A stretch of DNA of 64,000 nt from JAVJST01 sp965229715 (GCA_965229715.1 CBDDJL010000003.1:186001-250000), one strand, 5' to 3'. Shown: positions 52,125-61,202, counted from the first letter of the stretch. The notes: generated by a model not told the origin, from the letters alone. Numbers and translations: made by a program.

Positions 52125-53579
52125 TCAGTTCGTCTCGGTTTCCTCGAACGCGCGGCTGATGGCGCGTTTGGTCGGCTTCTTGCCGCGTTTGCGGCGGACG
52201 TTTGATTTCACCTGGCTTTCGACATGGGCGATCATGCGCCCGGCGATATCCAGGCCGGTGGCCCGCTCGATCCCCTGAAAACCCGGCGACGAATTGATTT
52301 CGAGGACCTTGGGGCCCTGCTCGGACCGCAGGATGTCGACGCCGGCGATGCCGAGACCGATGACCTTGGCGGCTTTCACGGCGATGGCGCGTTCCTCGCG
52401 CGAAATCTTCGTCGCCATCACGTCGCCGCCCTGGTGCACGTTGGCGCGAAACTCTCCCTCTTGGGCCGTGCGTTTCATGGCCGCGATCACCTTGCCGCCG
52501 ATCACCAGACAACGCACGTCGACGCCGGCGGCTTCCTTGATAAATTCCTGCACAAGGAAGTTCGCCTTGAGGCCGCGGAACGCGCCGATCACGCTCTCAG
52601 CGGCCTTCTTGGTTTCGCCCAATACGACACCTCTGCCCTGGGTGCCCTCCATCAGCTTCACGATCAGCGGCGCGCCGCCGACGATGTTGATCAGGTCCTT
52701 GGTATCGTGCGGCGAGTGGGCGAATGCCGTCACAGGCATGTCGATCTGGTGTTGGGCCAGGACCTGATGAGCGTAAAGCTTGTCACGAGATGCGCCGATC
52801 GCCGACGCCTTGTTGATGACGAACGATCCCATCAGATCGAACTGGCGTACGACCGCCATGCCGTAGGACGTGACCGAAGCGCCGACACGGGGAATGACGG
52901 CGTCGTACTGCGGCAGCACCCGATCGTCGTAGCGAACCTCGGGCGCCATCGCATTGATGTTCATGTAGCAGCGCGTCGTGTTGATGACCTCGCAGACATG
53001 GCCGTGTTCCTCCGCCGCCTGGACGATGCGCTGGCTTGTGTAGTTGTTGGGTTCGCGGGTCAGCAGGCAGATGCGGAGCGGGCGCTTCGGGCTCTTCGCC
53101 TTCTTGACGCCCTTGTAGGCGTCGTAAGACAGCTTTTCTTGAAGATACTTGCGGTTCGGGTCGACGATCATGCTGTCGCCGATGGCGCGACGCCCGAGCA
53201 GCATACGGTACTGCATGTTGTCGCGGTTGGTCAGCGAGACCTCGATCGGCCATGTCTTGTTGCCGACCCGGACCGGCGTTTCGATGACGTAGCGCAGTTC
53301 GCTCTCGCCGTTCGAACTGGTGATTTCGCGACGGTCGACAACCTTGGCAGAGCAGTGAATCTCGACCTCGGGCCGGTCGGGAATCGGATGAACACGGAAA
53401 CGAACGTAAGGCCGGCTGGCGCTGCCGAAGGCTTCGATGCCGACCGCGTGAATGGCGGATGTCCGCGCACCTGTATCGATCTTAGCGATCAACGCCGGGA
53501 TGCCGAGATCGGGCATGGAAACCCATTCTTCCCAACCCAAAATCGTCTGATCGCGTGAATTATCGGTCATCGGTGCCAT
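52125..53579 (-). CDS. RimK-like ATP-grasp ligase fused to an N-terminal retropepsin-like domain
   Basis: 484-aa two-domain protein. The N-terminal 150 residues carry the aspartic-protease-like signature K-I-D35-T-G-A-R-T with a later LLGRRAI, as in the stand-alone RimB/RloF proteins (DUF putative ATP-dependent zinc protease). The C-terminal part is a RimK ATP-grasp ligase: LRICLLTREPNNYTSQRIV, KASAIGASRDKLYAHQVL, VKLMEGTQGRGVVLGE and VDILRSEQGPKVLEINSSPGF. It probably adds or trims glutamate residues on a protein such as S6. A basic tail (NVRRKRGKKPTKRA) ends it. Start 53579 or 53570. Confidence 0.88.
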   Translation of the reverse strand: MAPMTDNSRDQTILGWEEWVSMPDLGIPALIAKIDTGARTSAIHAVGIEAFGSASRPYVRFRVHPIPDRPEVEIHCSAKVVDRREITSSNGESELRYVIETPVRVGNKTWPIEVSLTNRDNMQYRMLLGRRAIGDSMIVDPNRKYLQEKLSYDAYKGVKKAKSPKRPLRICLLTREPNNYTSQRIVQAAEEHGHVCEVINTTRCYMNINAMAPEVRYDDRVLPQYDAVIPRVGASVTSYGMAVVRQFDLMGSFVINKASAIGASRDKLYAHQVLAQHQIDMPVTAFAHSPHDTKDLINIVGGAPLIVKLMEGTQGRGVVLGETKKAAESVIGAFRGLKANFLVQEFIKEAAGVDVRCLVIGGKVIAAMKRTAQEGEFRANVHQGGDVMATKISREERAIAVKAAKVIGLGIAGVDILRSEQGPKVLEINSSPGFQGIERATGLDIAGRMIAHVESQVKSNVRRKRGKKPTKRAISRAFEETETN

Positions 53580-53601
53580 CAAATCGCAGGGGCCGCTTTT
53601 G

Positions 53602-54513
53602 TCAAGACGCGCAAGCCGGCATGACAACCGGCAGGCGGCGGTCCATTGCCTCAAAACGGAAACGTCGACCCGTTACGTGGCGCCCGTCAGGGCTTACGGG
53701 CAAATCGTCTGCAGCCTCGACTTCGATCCAAGGCACCTGCCGATAGCGGATGTAATCGGGTTCCAACCCGCGTCGGAGCTTCAGAAAATCCTGGATCAAC
53801 CGGCCCATCCTGTGCGGTGGCACCTTGGGGATCATGACGACGTCGAGGAGACCGTCATCGAGGCGGGCGCGTGGCGCGATTCGGACTCCGCCGGCAAATG
53901 CACCGTTGGAAACCGTCGTGAACATGGCGTCCGCATCGAATCGTTCGCCGGGAAGACTGAACGCGCCAGCGTATCTCTTGCCGCTGACAGCCGCGGCGAC
54001 ACCGGCGACCATGTAGGCGAATGCGCCGAGCACCCGCTTTCTGGCGCCTGTGGTCCGGCGCGTTGCGTCGGCGCCGAGACCGATGACAGAGGCGTTGATG
54101 AAGTACCCGTCATTGATGCGGCCGACATCAACGGATTGAGTCCGGCCGGTGAAAAGGATGTCGAGCGCTGCCGCGGGCTCGTTAATCGGGAGATGGCAGG
54201 CACGGGCGAAATCGTTTGCCGTGCCCAGGGCGACGATGCCCAGTGCCGGCGTGTTCTTTGGCGATGCGACAAGCATGCCGGTTAGTACCCGGTTGACGGT
54301 GCCGTCGCCGCCGGCCGCGGCAACGACATCGAAGCTCTCGGTCACGGCTGTCGAAGCCCGGTTTTCGACATCCTCTTTCGTCTCGGCGTGATATACGACA
54401 AGGTTTCGGCCGTTCTGTTGTGCGGCCAGAATGGCGTCGGCGAGGTCGCGCCGGTTCGCTTTGGCGCGGTTGACGATCAGGCAGATCGCGCGGTCGGTTC
54501 TCTGCCTAGGCAT
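53602..54513 (-). CDS. Diacylglycerol/lipid kinase family protein
   Basis: 303-aa DAGK-catalytic-domain protein. The nucleotide motif is AAAGGDGTVNRVLTGML, followed by LGIVALGTANDFARACHLP, and the second domain has GRINDGYFINASVIGLGADA. Substrates in this family include diacylglycerol, sphingosine-like and undecaprenol lipids; not decidable here. Its start overlaps the end of der by 8 bp. Confidence 0.9.
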   Translation of the reverse strand: MPRQRTDRAICLIVNRAKANRRDLADAILAAQQNGRNLVVYHAETKEDVENRASTAVTESFDVVAAAGGDGTVNRVLTGMLVASPKNTPALGIVALGTANDFARACHLPINEPAAALDILFTGRTQSVDVGRINDGYFINASVIGLGADATRRTTGARKRVLGAFAYMVAGVAAAVSGKRYAGAFSLPGERFDADAMFTTVSNGAFAGGVRIAPRARLDDGLLDVVMIPKVPPHRMGRLIQDFLKLRRGLEPDYIRYRQVPWIEVEAADDLPVSPDGRHVTGRRFRFEAMDRRLPVVMPACAS

Positions 54514-55924
54514 AAGGGTTCTTGCCCTTGCGTAGCATGATCCGGACCGGAACGCCGATCAGACCGAAGGCGTCGCGCAAGCCGTTGATCATGTAGCGGA
54601 CATATGACTCGGGCAGCTTGTCGGCGCGGTTCGCGAACACGGCAAAGGAGGGTGGTCGGGTCTTGGGCTGTGTCATGTATCGGATACGCACCCGGCGGCC
54701 GGCAACCAGAGGTGGCGGATGGCTTTCCAGCATGACTTCCAGCCAGCGGTTGAGTTTGGCGGTCGGGATGTGCACGTTCCAGACATCGAAGATATCGAAC
54801 ACCGCAGGCATCAACCGGTCGATGCCGCGGCCCGTCTTGGCGGACAGCGTGACCACCGGAATGCCGCGAACCTGGGGCAGCGATGTCTGGAGCCGGTCCT
54901 CGATCGCCGCAAGCACGCTTGCCCGGTCGTCCACCGTATCCCACTTGTTGACGACGAGAACCAGGGCGCGCCCCTCATCGATAACCATGCGGGCAATGGT
55001 CAGGTCCTGCTTTTCGAGCCCTTCGGTCGCGTCGATCATCAGGCCGACGACCTGAGCGAAACGGATTGAGCGCAGGGTATCGCCAGCGGACAGCCCTTCA
55101 ACCTTCCCGGTCACCCGGGCCTTGCGCCGAAGACCGGCGGTGTCGACAAGCCGGATGGCGCGGCCCTTGTACTCCCATGCCGACGCGATGGCGTCCCGCG
55201 TGATGCCGGCTTCGGGGCCGGTCAGCATACGGTCTTCGCCGAGCAGTCTGTTGACGAGGGTCGATTTTCCGACATTGGGCCGGCCGACGATCGCGAGCTG
55301 CAGGGGCCCGATTTCACGCTCTGGATCGCCGTCGTCCTGCGTCTCGTCCTCGGCCTCCAGATCGTTGTTGACCGCGGCCGCGATCGTCGCGTTCAAATCG
55401 TCATGGTACGGTCGGAGCGCGTCGTAGAGCTCGCCGAGCCCCTCGCCGTGTTCCGCTGAAATCGCCATCGGTTCACCCAGGCCGAGGGCGTGGGCCTCAC
55501 CGAGACTACCCGATCCGGCGCGTCCCTCGCATTTGTTGGCGACCAGAACGACCGGCGTCTCGTGACGCCTCAGAAGACGGGCGAAATGGGCATCGAGCGG
55601 CGTTACCCCGGCACGGGCGTCGATCAGGAACAGCGCAACGTGGACGTCGTCCAGGGCGCGCTCGGTTTGCTGGCGCATGCGGCCCTCGATCCCCTTGGCG
55701 GTATCCTCGAGGCCGGCAGTGTCAACGATCGTGAAGGAGAGATCGCCGATACGCCCTTCACCTTCGCGGATGTCGCGGGTTACGCCGGGAGTGTCGTCGA
55801 CAATCGCCAGACGCTTTCCGACCAGTCGATTGAACAAGGTGGATTTCCCGACGTTGGGACGGCCGCAGATCAGAACCCTGAGTCCGCCTGTCGCCGTCGA
55901 CGCGTTTGCGCTGGGATTCTTCAT
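54506..55924 (-). CDS. der: Ribosome biogenesis GTPase Der (EngA)
   Basis: 472-aa tandem GTPase needed for 50S ribosome assembly. Two G domains each show GRPNVGKSTL, then DTPGVTRD or EAGITRD, DTAGLED/DTAGLRR, and NKCEG/NKWDT. The KH-like C-terminal domain includes RIRYMTQPKTRPPSFAVFANRAD. A short Ser/Thr-rich N-terminus precedes the first domain. It follows bamB by 24 bp, the usual alphaproteobacterial bamB-der pair. Confidence 0.97.
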   Translation of the reverse strand: MKNPSANASTATGGLRVLICGRPNVGKSTLFNRLVGKRLAIVDDTPGVTRDIREGEGRIGDLSFTIVDTAGLEDTAKGIEGRMRQQTERALDDVHVALFLIDARAGVTPLDAHFARLLRRHETPVVLVANKCEGRAGSGSLGEAHALGLGEPMAISAEHGEGLGELYDALRPYHDDLNATIAAAVNNDLEAEDETQDDGDPEREIGPLQLAIVGRPNVGKSTLVNRLLGEDRMLTGPEAGITRDAIASAWEYKGRAIRLVDTAGLRRKARVTGKVEGLSAGDTLRSIRFAQVVGLMIDATEGLEKQDLTIARMVIDEGRALVLVVNKWDTVDDRASVLAAIEDRLQTSLPQVRGIPVVTLSAKTGRGIDRLMPAVFDIFDVWNVHIPTAKLNRWLEVMLESHPPPLVAGRRVRIRYMTQPKTRPPSFAVFANRADKLPESYVRYMINGLRDAFGLIGVPVRIMLRKGKNPYA

Positions 55925-55948
55925 ATCGCTCGCGCCACAAACCGCAGC

Positions 55949-57265
55949 TCAGCGGTAGGCGACAATATCCGCGTTGTTCGCAAGAAAGTAGACCGTGCCG
56001 GCAGCAACGATTGGGGGCACGGCGACCCCGTCGGGTAACTCGATCTTGCCCAGAATGTTGCCGGAGTAAGGAGATACGGCCCATGCCTCGCCGTGCGAAC
56101 CGGTAACGATCAGCCGGTTTCCGGCCAGCACGGGGCCGGACCAAACGATGGGATCTTCCTTGTCTTCCGGATCCTCATAGAGCGGCAGGCCAATGACCCA
56201 GTATATCTGTCCCGTTTCGCGGCGAAGCGCGACGACTTCGGAGTCGTTGGTCAACACGTAGACGATGTCGCCGGCGACCCAGGGTTGGCCGATGCCGCCG
56301 ATCTCGCGCTCCCAAATGCGTTGACCGCTGAGCAGGTCGGTGGCTGTCATCAGTCCGCCGTGGGAAATGGCCAACACCAGTCCCCGGTCGACCACGGGAT
56401 GGCCGCGGATCTGCGATAGTGTCGAAACGGTGTCCGTGCGGCGGATCGCCGACAGCGAATCGGTCCAGATCATGCGTCCTGATTCGAGGTCAAGCGCGAC
56501 CAATTCACCCGACGGATAGGGGGCGATAACCAGATTGCCTTCGATCGCCGGACTGGCGCCGCCCAATAGACTGGCAACCTCTACAATGCCTTCATGCCGC
56601 CAAATCTGTTCCCCGGTCGCACCGTCGAGAGCGATAACGCGACTGTCGAGTGTGACGACAAAGACCCGGCCGCCGCGCACTGTAGGAGCGGAGCGGATTG
56701 GGCTTTGGACGGAAACCCGCCAGATTTCCTCGCCTGAGGTTGCATCGACGGCGACGACGTCGCCGAAGCCTGTCGTCACGAAAAGCCGGCCACGATAATG
56801 CGCGATGCCGCCCGGAATATGCTCGTCATCGCCATCGCGTTCGTTGGAGAGATCGCGGCTCCATCGACGTTTGCCAGTTTCCGTATCGTAGGCCGAAAGC
56901 TCGTTGTCTGTGTCGAGGGCGAACAGGTTTCCAGCGGCAACGACGGGGGTGCTCACAAAACGCTGTTCGTCGTCAGCGCCGGCGCCGATGTTCGTCGACC
57001 ATATCCGCGTTGGCGTGTCGCTCAATGCCAAATGGTGCATCGCGTGGTTCGGATACCCGCCGGCTTGCGGCCAGTCGCGGTTGACGACCGGTGCGGGAAG
57101 CAGGAACGTCTGATCCGCGAGTTCCGGATCGGCATTGATGCTGCGCTCATGCAGCAAAACGGAAATTCGTGTCCCGGGGAGGCGTTCTTCCTCTTCATCC
57201 TCGAAGATCGAGCAGGCCGAAACGGCGAGTGCGATAGCGAGAACGGCAGCGATCTTCGGTGTCAT
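55949..57265 (-). CDS. bamB: Outer-membrane assembly lipoprotein BamB
   Basis: 438-aa PQQ-like beta-propeller lipoprotein of the BAM complex. The signal AAVLAIALAVSAC has the lipobox at SAC; propeller repeats are seen in LFALDTDNELSAYDTETGKRRWSRDL, VVAVDATSGEEIWRVSV and VIALDGATGEQIWRHEG. Upstream it overlaps the TPR membrane protein by 4 bp (ATGA). The order YfgM-like/bamB/der matches gammaproteobacterial yfgM-yfgL-engA. Confidence 0.93.
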   Translation of the reverse strand: MTPKIAAVLAIALAVSACSIFEDEEEERLPGTRISVLLHERSINADPELADQTFLLPAPVVNRDWPQAGGYPNHAMHHLALSDTPTRIWSTNIGAGADDEQRFVSTPVVAAGNLFALDTDNELSAYDTETGKRRWSRDLSNERDGDDEHIPGGIAHYRGRLFVTTGFGDVVAVDATSGEEIWRVSVQSPIRSAPTVRGGRVFVVTLDSRVIALDGATGEQIWRHEGIVEVASLLGGASPAIEGNLVIAPYPSGELVALDLESGRMIWTDSLSAIRRTDTVSTLSQIRGHPVVDRGLVLAISHGGLMTATDLLSGQRIWEREIGGIGQPWVAGDIVYVLTNDSEVVALRRETGQIYWVIGLPLYEDPEDKEDPIVWSGPVLAGNRLIVTGSHGEAWAVSPYSGNILGKIELPDGVAVPPIVAAGTVYFLANNADIVAYR

Positions 57266-57924
57266 GACGGTCCCATCGAATCGAGAAGTTGGCGAGACCG
57301 GCTGCGAATGCCTTCCGGAGAAGCCGGATCGGACGCCAGCTGTTCGAGCAGCTCGCGGGCGGTGCTCTCGTTTCCGCTTTCAAGGTGGGCAAGTGCCGCC
57401 GTTTCGCGGGCGGAGAAATACCATGGGTTGGTTTCGGCCAACAGTGGTGCCAGGCGATTCAATGCATCCTGGGGCGCGCCGCTGTCGAGCAATATGACAG
57501 CGGCGTAAAGCGACGCCAGGTCCCGATATTGCTGATTGAGAGAGGAATCGGCGGCGATAGTTTCGTAGATAGCCTGTGCGCTTGCCATGTCGCCACCGTC
57601 GGCGAGCAGGCGCGCTTGGCGCATGCGGGCGAGGACTGCGACGTCGCCGGAGGCCCCGTCGGCCAGGGCAGCGTAGGCATCGAGCGCGGCTTCTGCGTCG
57701 TCTGCCTGCTCTCGCGATAGGGCGGCAACGTACTGTTGCGTCATCTCTTCCCGGGCGCCCTGGTCGTAGGACTGCCAGCCCTTGAAACCGCCAACCCCGG
57801 CAATCAGCAGGACGGCGGCGACGGCGACGTATTTACCGTATTGTTTGGCCAGCGTGGAGAATTGCTCCTGGCGGAGTTCCTCGTCAATTTCGCGAATGAG
57901 GCCGGAATCGTTTTCTTCAGCCAC
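57262..57924 (-). CDS. YfgM-like membrane-anchored TPR protein
   Basis: 220-aa protein: cytoplasmic N-terminus DSGLIREIDEELRQEQFSTLAKQYG, one span (VAVAAVLLIAGVGGFKGW, residues 33-50) and a periplasmic TPR region. Homologues such as YfgM work with the SecYEG/PpiD periplasmic chaperone network. I use GTG 57924 (MAEENDSG), preceded by AGGGAG at the right spacing; an ATG at 57942 gives a six-residue extension with a worse site. Coupled to bamB by ATGA. Confidence 0.86.
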   Translation of the reverse strand: MAEENDSGLIREIDEELRQEQFSTLAKQYGKYVAVAAVLLIAGVGGFKGWQSYDQGAREEMTQQYVAALSREQADDAEAALDAYAALADGASGDVAVLARMRQARLLADGGDMASAQAIYETIAADSSLNQQYRDLASLYAAVILLDSGAPQDALNRLAPLLAETNPWYFSARETAALAHLESGNESTARELLEQLASDPASPEGIRSRSRQLLDSMGPS

Positions 57925-58107
57925 GGACGGCTCCCTGCACATGGGGATTGAAGCAATCGGGTGAACCCGACGGTGCGGTAAAATAGAGTGCTGATAAGGG
58001 GATGGCAAATATGGAAACGTCGGTTCGGCAATCTGATTTAAGTCTTCGTTAACCCTATGAAGATAACGTTTCGGGACGAACTCATGAATTCTGAAAGAGT
58101 GGTCGGC

Positions 58108-58440
58108 ATGCGGTTCTCGGTCTGCAAGATTTTCTTTGTTCTCGTACTGACGGCAACGGTCGCCGGTTGCGGTGAGATCGCCGCGGTCGAAGGGGCATCG
58201 ACCATCGTTTCGGACAAAACCGTCTCCGATCATGTCGTATCGTTGTTCAGCGGCAAGAATTGTTCGACCGTGCGATTGGAGCAGGGAAAGACCTACTGCG
58301 TCGAGGACGAGGCAAAGGTCAATCACGATACGCTCTACTGCTACAAGACCCTGGCGGATGTGGTCTGCTACCAACGTGCTGACCACAGGGCCGACCCGGC
58401 TTCGCGCGTCGGGTTGAACGATCACAACGCGGCGCAGTAA
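58108..58440 (+). CDS. Small putative lipoprotein of unknown function
   Basis: 110-aa predicted lipoprotein: signal MRFSVCKIFFVLVLTATVAGC with the lipobox at AGC. The mature part has four or five cysteines (KNCSTVRL, KTYCVEDE, LYCYKTLADVVCYQR) that could form disulfides. Start at ATG 58108 has GAAAGAG 8 bp upstream; ATGs at 58084 and 58057 would lengthen the N-region. A weak hairpin with a short T run lies after the stop near 58457. Family not recognised. Confidence 0.65.
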   Translation: MRFSVCKIFFVLVLTATVAGCGEIAAVEGASTIVSDKTVSDHVVSLFSGKNCSTVRLEQGKTYCVEDEAKVNHDTLYCYKTLADVVCYQRADHRADPASRVGLNDHNAAQ

Positions 58441-58494
58441 ACTGCCCCTCGGAGCGACCGGCCTTTTGTCGGTTTTGACAGGCAGAATGCCGCA

Positions 58495-59214
58495 ATGCGA
58501 TCGATTATCATTACGCTGATCCTTGCGCTTGGCGCAGCGGCCCTGGCCGCGAACGTCTTTCTTGGCGATCTCGCCGAAGACGATTCAATGCGCGATGCCC
58601 GTGTGTTCGATGAACAAGTTGCGGGGTACCGGGCTGCTGCAGAGTCCGGAAACGCAGTTGCGCAATACAATCTGGGTCTGGTCTATCTCACGGCAAAAGA
58701 AGAGCTCCGCGATCGAGAGCGCGCGATCGATTTGTTCCGAAAAGCGGCAGCACAGGGCCACACCGGGGCACAATATCAGTTGGGACAAGCCTATGAACAT
58801 GGCATTGGCGTCGCGCTAGATTTCGCTGCTGCGGCGAGCTGGTATGCGAAGGCTGTCCGGGTAAAAGAGTATCCTCCGGCACAGCTTGCCTTGGGCATGA
58901 TGTACTTCCACGGTCGTGGTGTCGGGCATGACGAGATACAGGCGGCGCGATGGATACGCCGGGCTGCCATGAACAACGAACCCGTCGCCCAATTCCTGAT
59001 GGGGCGCATTTACGAGACCGGTTTCAGTGTCCGGAGCGATCCTATCGAAGCGTATAAGTGGTACGCTTTGTCCGCGCGCCTTGCCGATGCAGTGATCGCG
59101 TACGACCCGCGATTTAAACCGGGTGCCGCCATGGAACGGTTGGCGAAGACCATGAATCGCAGTCAGATCGAGGCGGCAACGAGAGCCGTTGCCGATTGGC
59201 GGCCAGCGTCGTGA
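58495..59214 (+). CDS. Sel1-repeat protein with N-terminal anchor
   Basis: 239-aa protein. A hydrophobic N-terminus (IIITLILALGAAALAANVFLG) is either a signal peptide or an anchor; then four Sel1 units: VAQYNLGLVYLTAKEELRDRERAIDLFRKAAAQGH, GAQYQLGQAYEHGIGV, PAQLALGMMYFHGRGV and VAQFLMGRIYETGF, closing with AYKWYALSARL. Likely periplasmic scaffold. Its stop overlaps the start of the next GNAT gene (GTGA). Confidence 0.84.
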   Translation: MRSIIITLILALGAAALAANVFLGDLAEDDSMRDARVFDEQVAGYRAAAESGNAVAQYNLGLVYLTAKEELRDRERAIDLFRKAAAQGHTGAQYQLGQAYEHGIGVALDFAAAASWYAKAVRVKEYPPAQLALGMMYFHGRGVGHDEIQAARWIRRAAMNNEPVAQFLMGRIYETGFSVRSDPIEAYKWYALSARLADAVIAYDPRFKPGAAMERLAKTMNRSQIEAATRAVADWRPAS

Positions 59215-59732
59215 AACGCGGCATGATCCATCAAGCGAGCGATATCTCGATCCGCCATGCGCGAATCGAGGATGCCGAAGATCTTGCCCGGATGGCGGCG
59301 GATCTCAATCGACATGTCGGCCTTGGCGAACCCGGGTATGGCACCGAGGAACTGGCGCAATATGGTTTTGGCGACAGACCCGCTTATCAGGCCCTGATCG
59401 CCGAGACCGTTGGTCGCACAGTCGGTTACGCTATATTTTGCGATATGTTCAATACCGACTACGGTCGGCCCGGACTTTGGCTGTGCGATCTCTATGTTGA
59501 CGAGAGTCATAGAGGCAGCGGCCTCGGCAAGCGGTTGATTCAGGCCGTTGCCCGGATCGGCCGGGACTCAGGAAAAGCTAGTGTCTGGTGGACAGTCGTT
59601 GCCGAAGATAAGCAGGCGATGACGTTCTACGAGCGCCTCGGTGCGCGAGGTTATCCCGATGTTCGGTATTTTGAGATGGATGGCGATGCCATGATGCGTG
59701 CCGCCGATGCCGGTGAAGATGTTTCCGAGTAA
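59211..59732 (+). CDS. GNAT-family N-acetyltransferase
   Basis: 173-aa single-domain GNAT: ISIRHARIEDAEDLARMAADL, LWLCDLYVDESHRGSGLGKRLIQAVARIG with the acetyl-CoA loop HRGSGLG, and VWWTVVAEDKQAMTFYERLGAR. The GTG at 59211 overlaps the Sel1 stop (GTGA) so the two are coupled; ATG 59223 is an alternative. The substrate is unknown. Confidence 0.84.
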   Translation: MKRGMIHQASDISIRHARIEDAEDLARMAADLNRHVGLGEPGYGTEELAQYGFGDRPAYQALIAETVGRTVGYAIFCDMFNTDYGRPGLWLCDLYVDESHRGSGLGKRLIQAVARIGRDSGKASVWWTVVAEDKQAMTFYERLGARGYPDVRYFEMDGDAMMRAADAGEDVSE

Positions 59733-59839
59733 CAATGGCGCCTCATATTGATTTTTTTATTGCGTCTCAAAATGAGAAAATTATTTACGTGAATTGACTG
59801 AAAATCTCGTAACATTCAGCAAACAAACGCTTCTTACAA
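59733..59839. other. AT-rich upstream region of the sigma-54 promoter, with a TCTCA/TGAGA inverted repeat
   Basis: About 100 bp of AT-rich sequence after the GNAT stop. It contains the palindrome TCTCA-AAA-TGAGA (59765-59777), about 65-75 bp upstream of the sigma-54 core, a distance suited to an enhancer-binding protein, and an A/T-rich tract that could bend for IHF. It also could simply hold the GNAT terminator (run of T at 59751-59757). Confidence 0.4.
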
Positions 59840-59856
59840 CTGGCACAGCACTTGCA
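59840..59856 (+). promoter_or_regulatory. Near-consensus sigma-54 (RpoN) promoter
   Basis: CTGGCACAGCACTTGCA matches the sigma-54 consensus YTGGCACG-N4-TTGCW at all but one position, with GG at 59842-59843 and GC at 59854-59855 exactly ten bases apart. Transcription would run rightward from about 59867. The next genes to the right are on the minus strand, so no protein gene is downstream. Confidence 0.65.
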
Positions 59857-59866
59857 GAACACAAAG

Positions 59867-60005
59867 CGGAGCAGCCATTGCTCGTTCGCCGGGTTGCTCT
59901 AAACCGGGTTAGCGGTGAAACCGAGACCAGTCTCGCAGGGGTCTCGTTGAGGGTGGCGGGCGGTTCTCCAACTCCCCCCGGACGACCGTTCGCCACCTTC
60001 TTCTT
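59867..60005 (+). ncRNA. Candidate sigma-54-dependent small RNA
   Basis: From the inferred start near 59867 the sequence has an inverted repeat CGAGACC/GGTCTCG (59922-59946) and then a long hairpin, GGTGGCG at 59952-59958 with CGCCACC at 59991-59997, plus CGGT/ACCG inside, followed by a pyrimidine run TTCTTCTTCCC. It contains no AUG-led frame with a ribosome site. The 3' end overlaps none of the iron alcohol dehydrogenase (stop at 60030). Assignment as an RNA is inference. Confidence 0.35.
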
Positions 60006-60029
60006 CCCGGATTTTCGAAAAAAGAGAGC

Positions 60030-61202
60030 TTAGAGCCGTCCCTCGAGGGCGGCTTCGAGCATTTGGCGCATTTCCTTGGCGCCAGCGGGTATCGGATTTC
60101 CGCCTGTTGACGGATCGGCTTCCGCCATAACCGAGATCTCTTCGACGCGGTTGGCTTCGACGCCGAGTTCGGCAGCCGTATGCGGCACCTCGAACCGTTC
60201 GCGAAGCGCCATGACCCAATCCAGCACGCTGGTAAAAGAGGGAGATTTGTGCCCGAGGTAACGGGCCAGTCGTTCGAGGCGGCCCTCGATGGCCGGGCGA
60301 TTGAACATCATGACGTAGGGCATGAATACGGCATTGGTCAGGCCGTGGTGGGTGTCGTAAATCGCGCCCACAGGATGCGACAGGGAATGGACCGCTCCGA
60401 GGCCTTTCTGGAAGGCCGTCGCGCCCATGGCGGCGGCGCTCATCATGTGGCTCCGCGCTTCGAGATCGCTGCCGTCGTCGACCGCTTTTGGCAGCCATTC
60501 CTGAATGAGCCGCATGCCCTCGACGGCGATGCCGTCGGCCATCGGGTGATACCCGGGCGCTGAATAGGCCTCGAGGCAGTGGGCCAATGCATCCATGCCG
60601 GTGGCGGCGGTAATGTGGGCCGGCAGACCGGCAACCAGAGCAGGATCGCAGATCACGGCACTCGGCATCATCTTCGGGTGGAAGATGATCAGCTTGCGAT
60701 GAGAGTCCTCATTCGCGATGACGGATGCGCGGCCGACTTCCGAGCCTGTGCCGGATGTGGTCGGCACGGCCACGATCGGCGGGATCGCGTCCGCGTTGGC
60801 TCGCGTCCAGTTGTCGCCGACATCCTCGAAGTCCCAGAGATCGCGGTCTTGTCCCGCCATCAACGCGATCGCCTTGCCCGTGTCGAGGCCGCTGCCGCCG
60901 CCGAAGGCGACGACACCGTCATGACCGCCGTCGCGGTAAACTTTGACGCCTTCATCGACATTGCGGCCAACTGGATTGGGCTTGATGTCGCTGAAAACGC
61001 CAGTCGGGAGGCCAGCCGATTCATTGACGGCAACGGCGTCGCCGACCATCGGCAACTTTGCGAGACCGGGGTCCGTCACGATCAACGGCCGTGTCATGCC
61101 GACCGATTTGCAGACTTCGGGCAATTCTGCAATGCGGCCGACGCCGAACTTCATTGTTGCGGGATAATTCCAGTTGCCGACGGGTGTTTTGGAAGCAGTC
61201 AT
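60030..61202 (-). CDS. Iron-containing alcohol dehydrogenase
   Basis: 390-aa group III alcohol dehydrogenase using NAD(P) and a divalent metal. Cofactor motif FGGGSGLDTGKAIALMAG, TTSGTGSEVGRASVI, metal ligands in the stretch GMDALAHCLEAYSAPGYHP and HSLSHPVGAIYDTHHGLTNAV. Substrate unknown; such enzymes handle short alcohols, glycerol or hydroxyacids. A TATAGAAT-like -10 is visible about 70 bp upstream. Stand-alone gene. Confidence 0.93.
   Translation of the reverse strand: MTASKTPVGNWNYPATMKFGVGRIAELPEVCKSVGMTRPLIVTDPGLAKLPMVGDAVAVNESAGLPTGVFSDIKPNPVGRNVDEGVKVYRDGGHDGVVAFGGGSGLDTGKAIALMAGQDRDLWDFEDVGDNWTRANADAIPPIVAVPTTSGTGSEVGRASVIANEDSHRKLIIFHPKMMPSAVICDPALVAGLPAHITAATGMDALAHCLEAYSAPGYHPMADGIAVEGMRLIQEWLPKAVDDGSDLEARSHMMSAAAMGATAFQKGLGAVHSLSHPVGAIYDTHHGLTNAVFMPYVMMFNRPAIEGRLERLARYLGHKSPSFTSVLDWVMALRERFEVPHTAAELGVEANRVEEISVMAEADPSTGGNPIPAGAKEMRQMLEAALEGRL

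Noticed and set aside
58457..58479. Intrinsic terminator after the 110-aa lipoprotein
   Set aside because: The possible stem ACCG/CGGT is only four base pairs with a short T run; too weak to list as a feature.
59794..60033. 79-codon TTG-initiated frame across the sigma-54 promoter
   Set aside because: No ribosome site, begins upstream of the promoter so it would not be translated from that transcript, and the composition is not protein-like.
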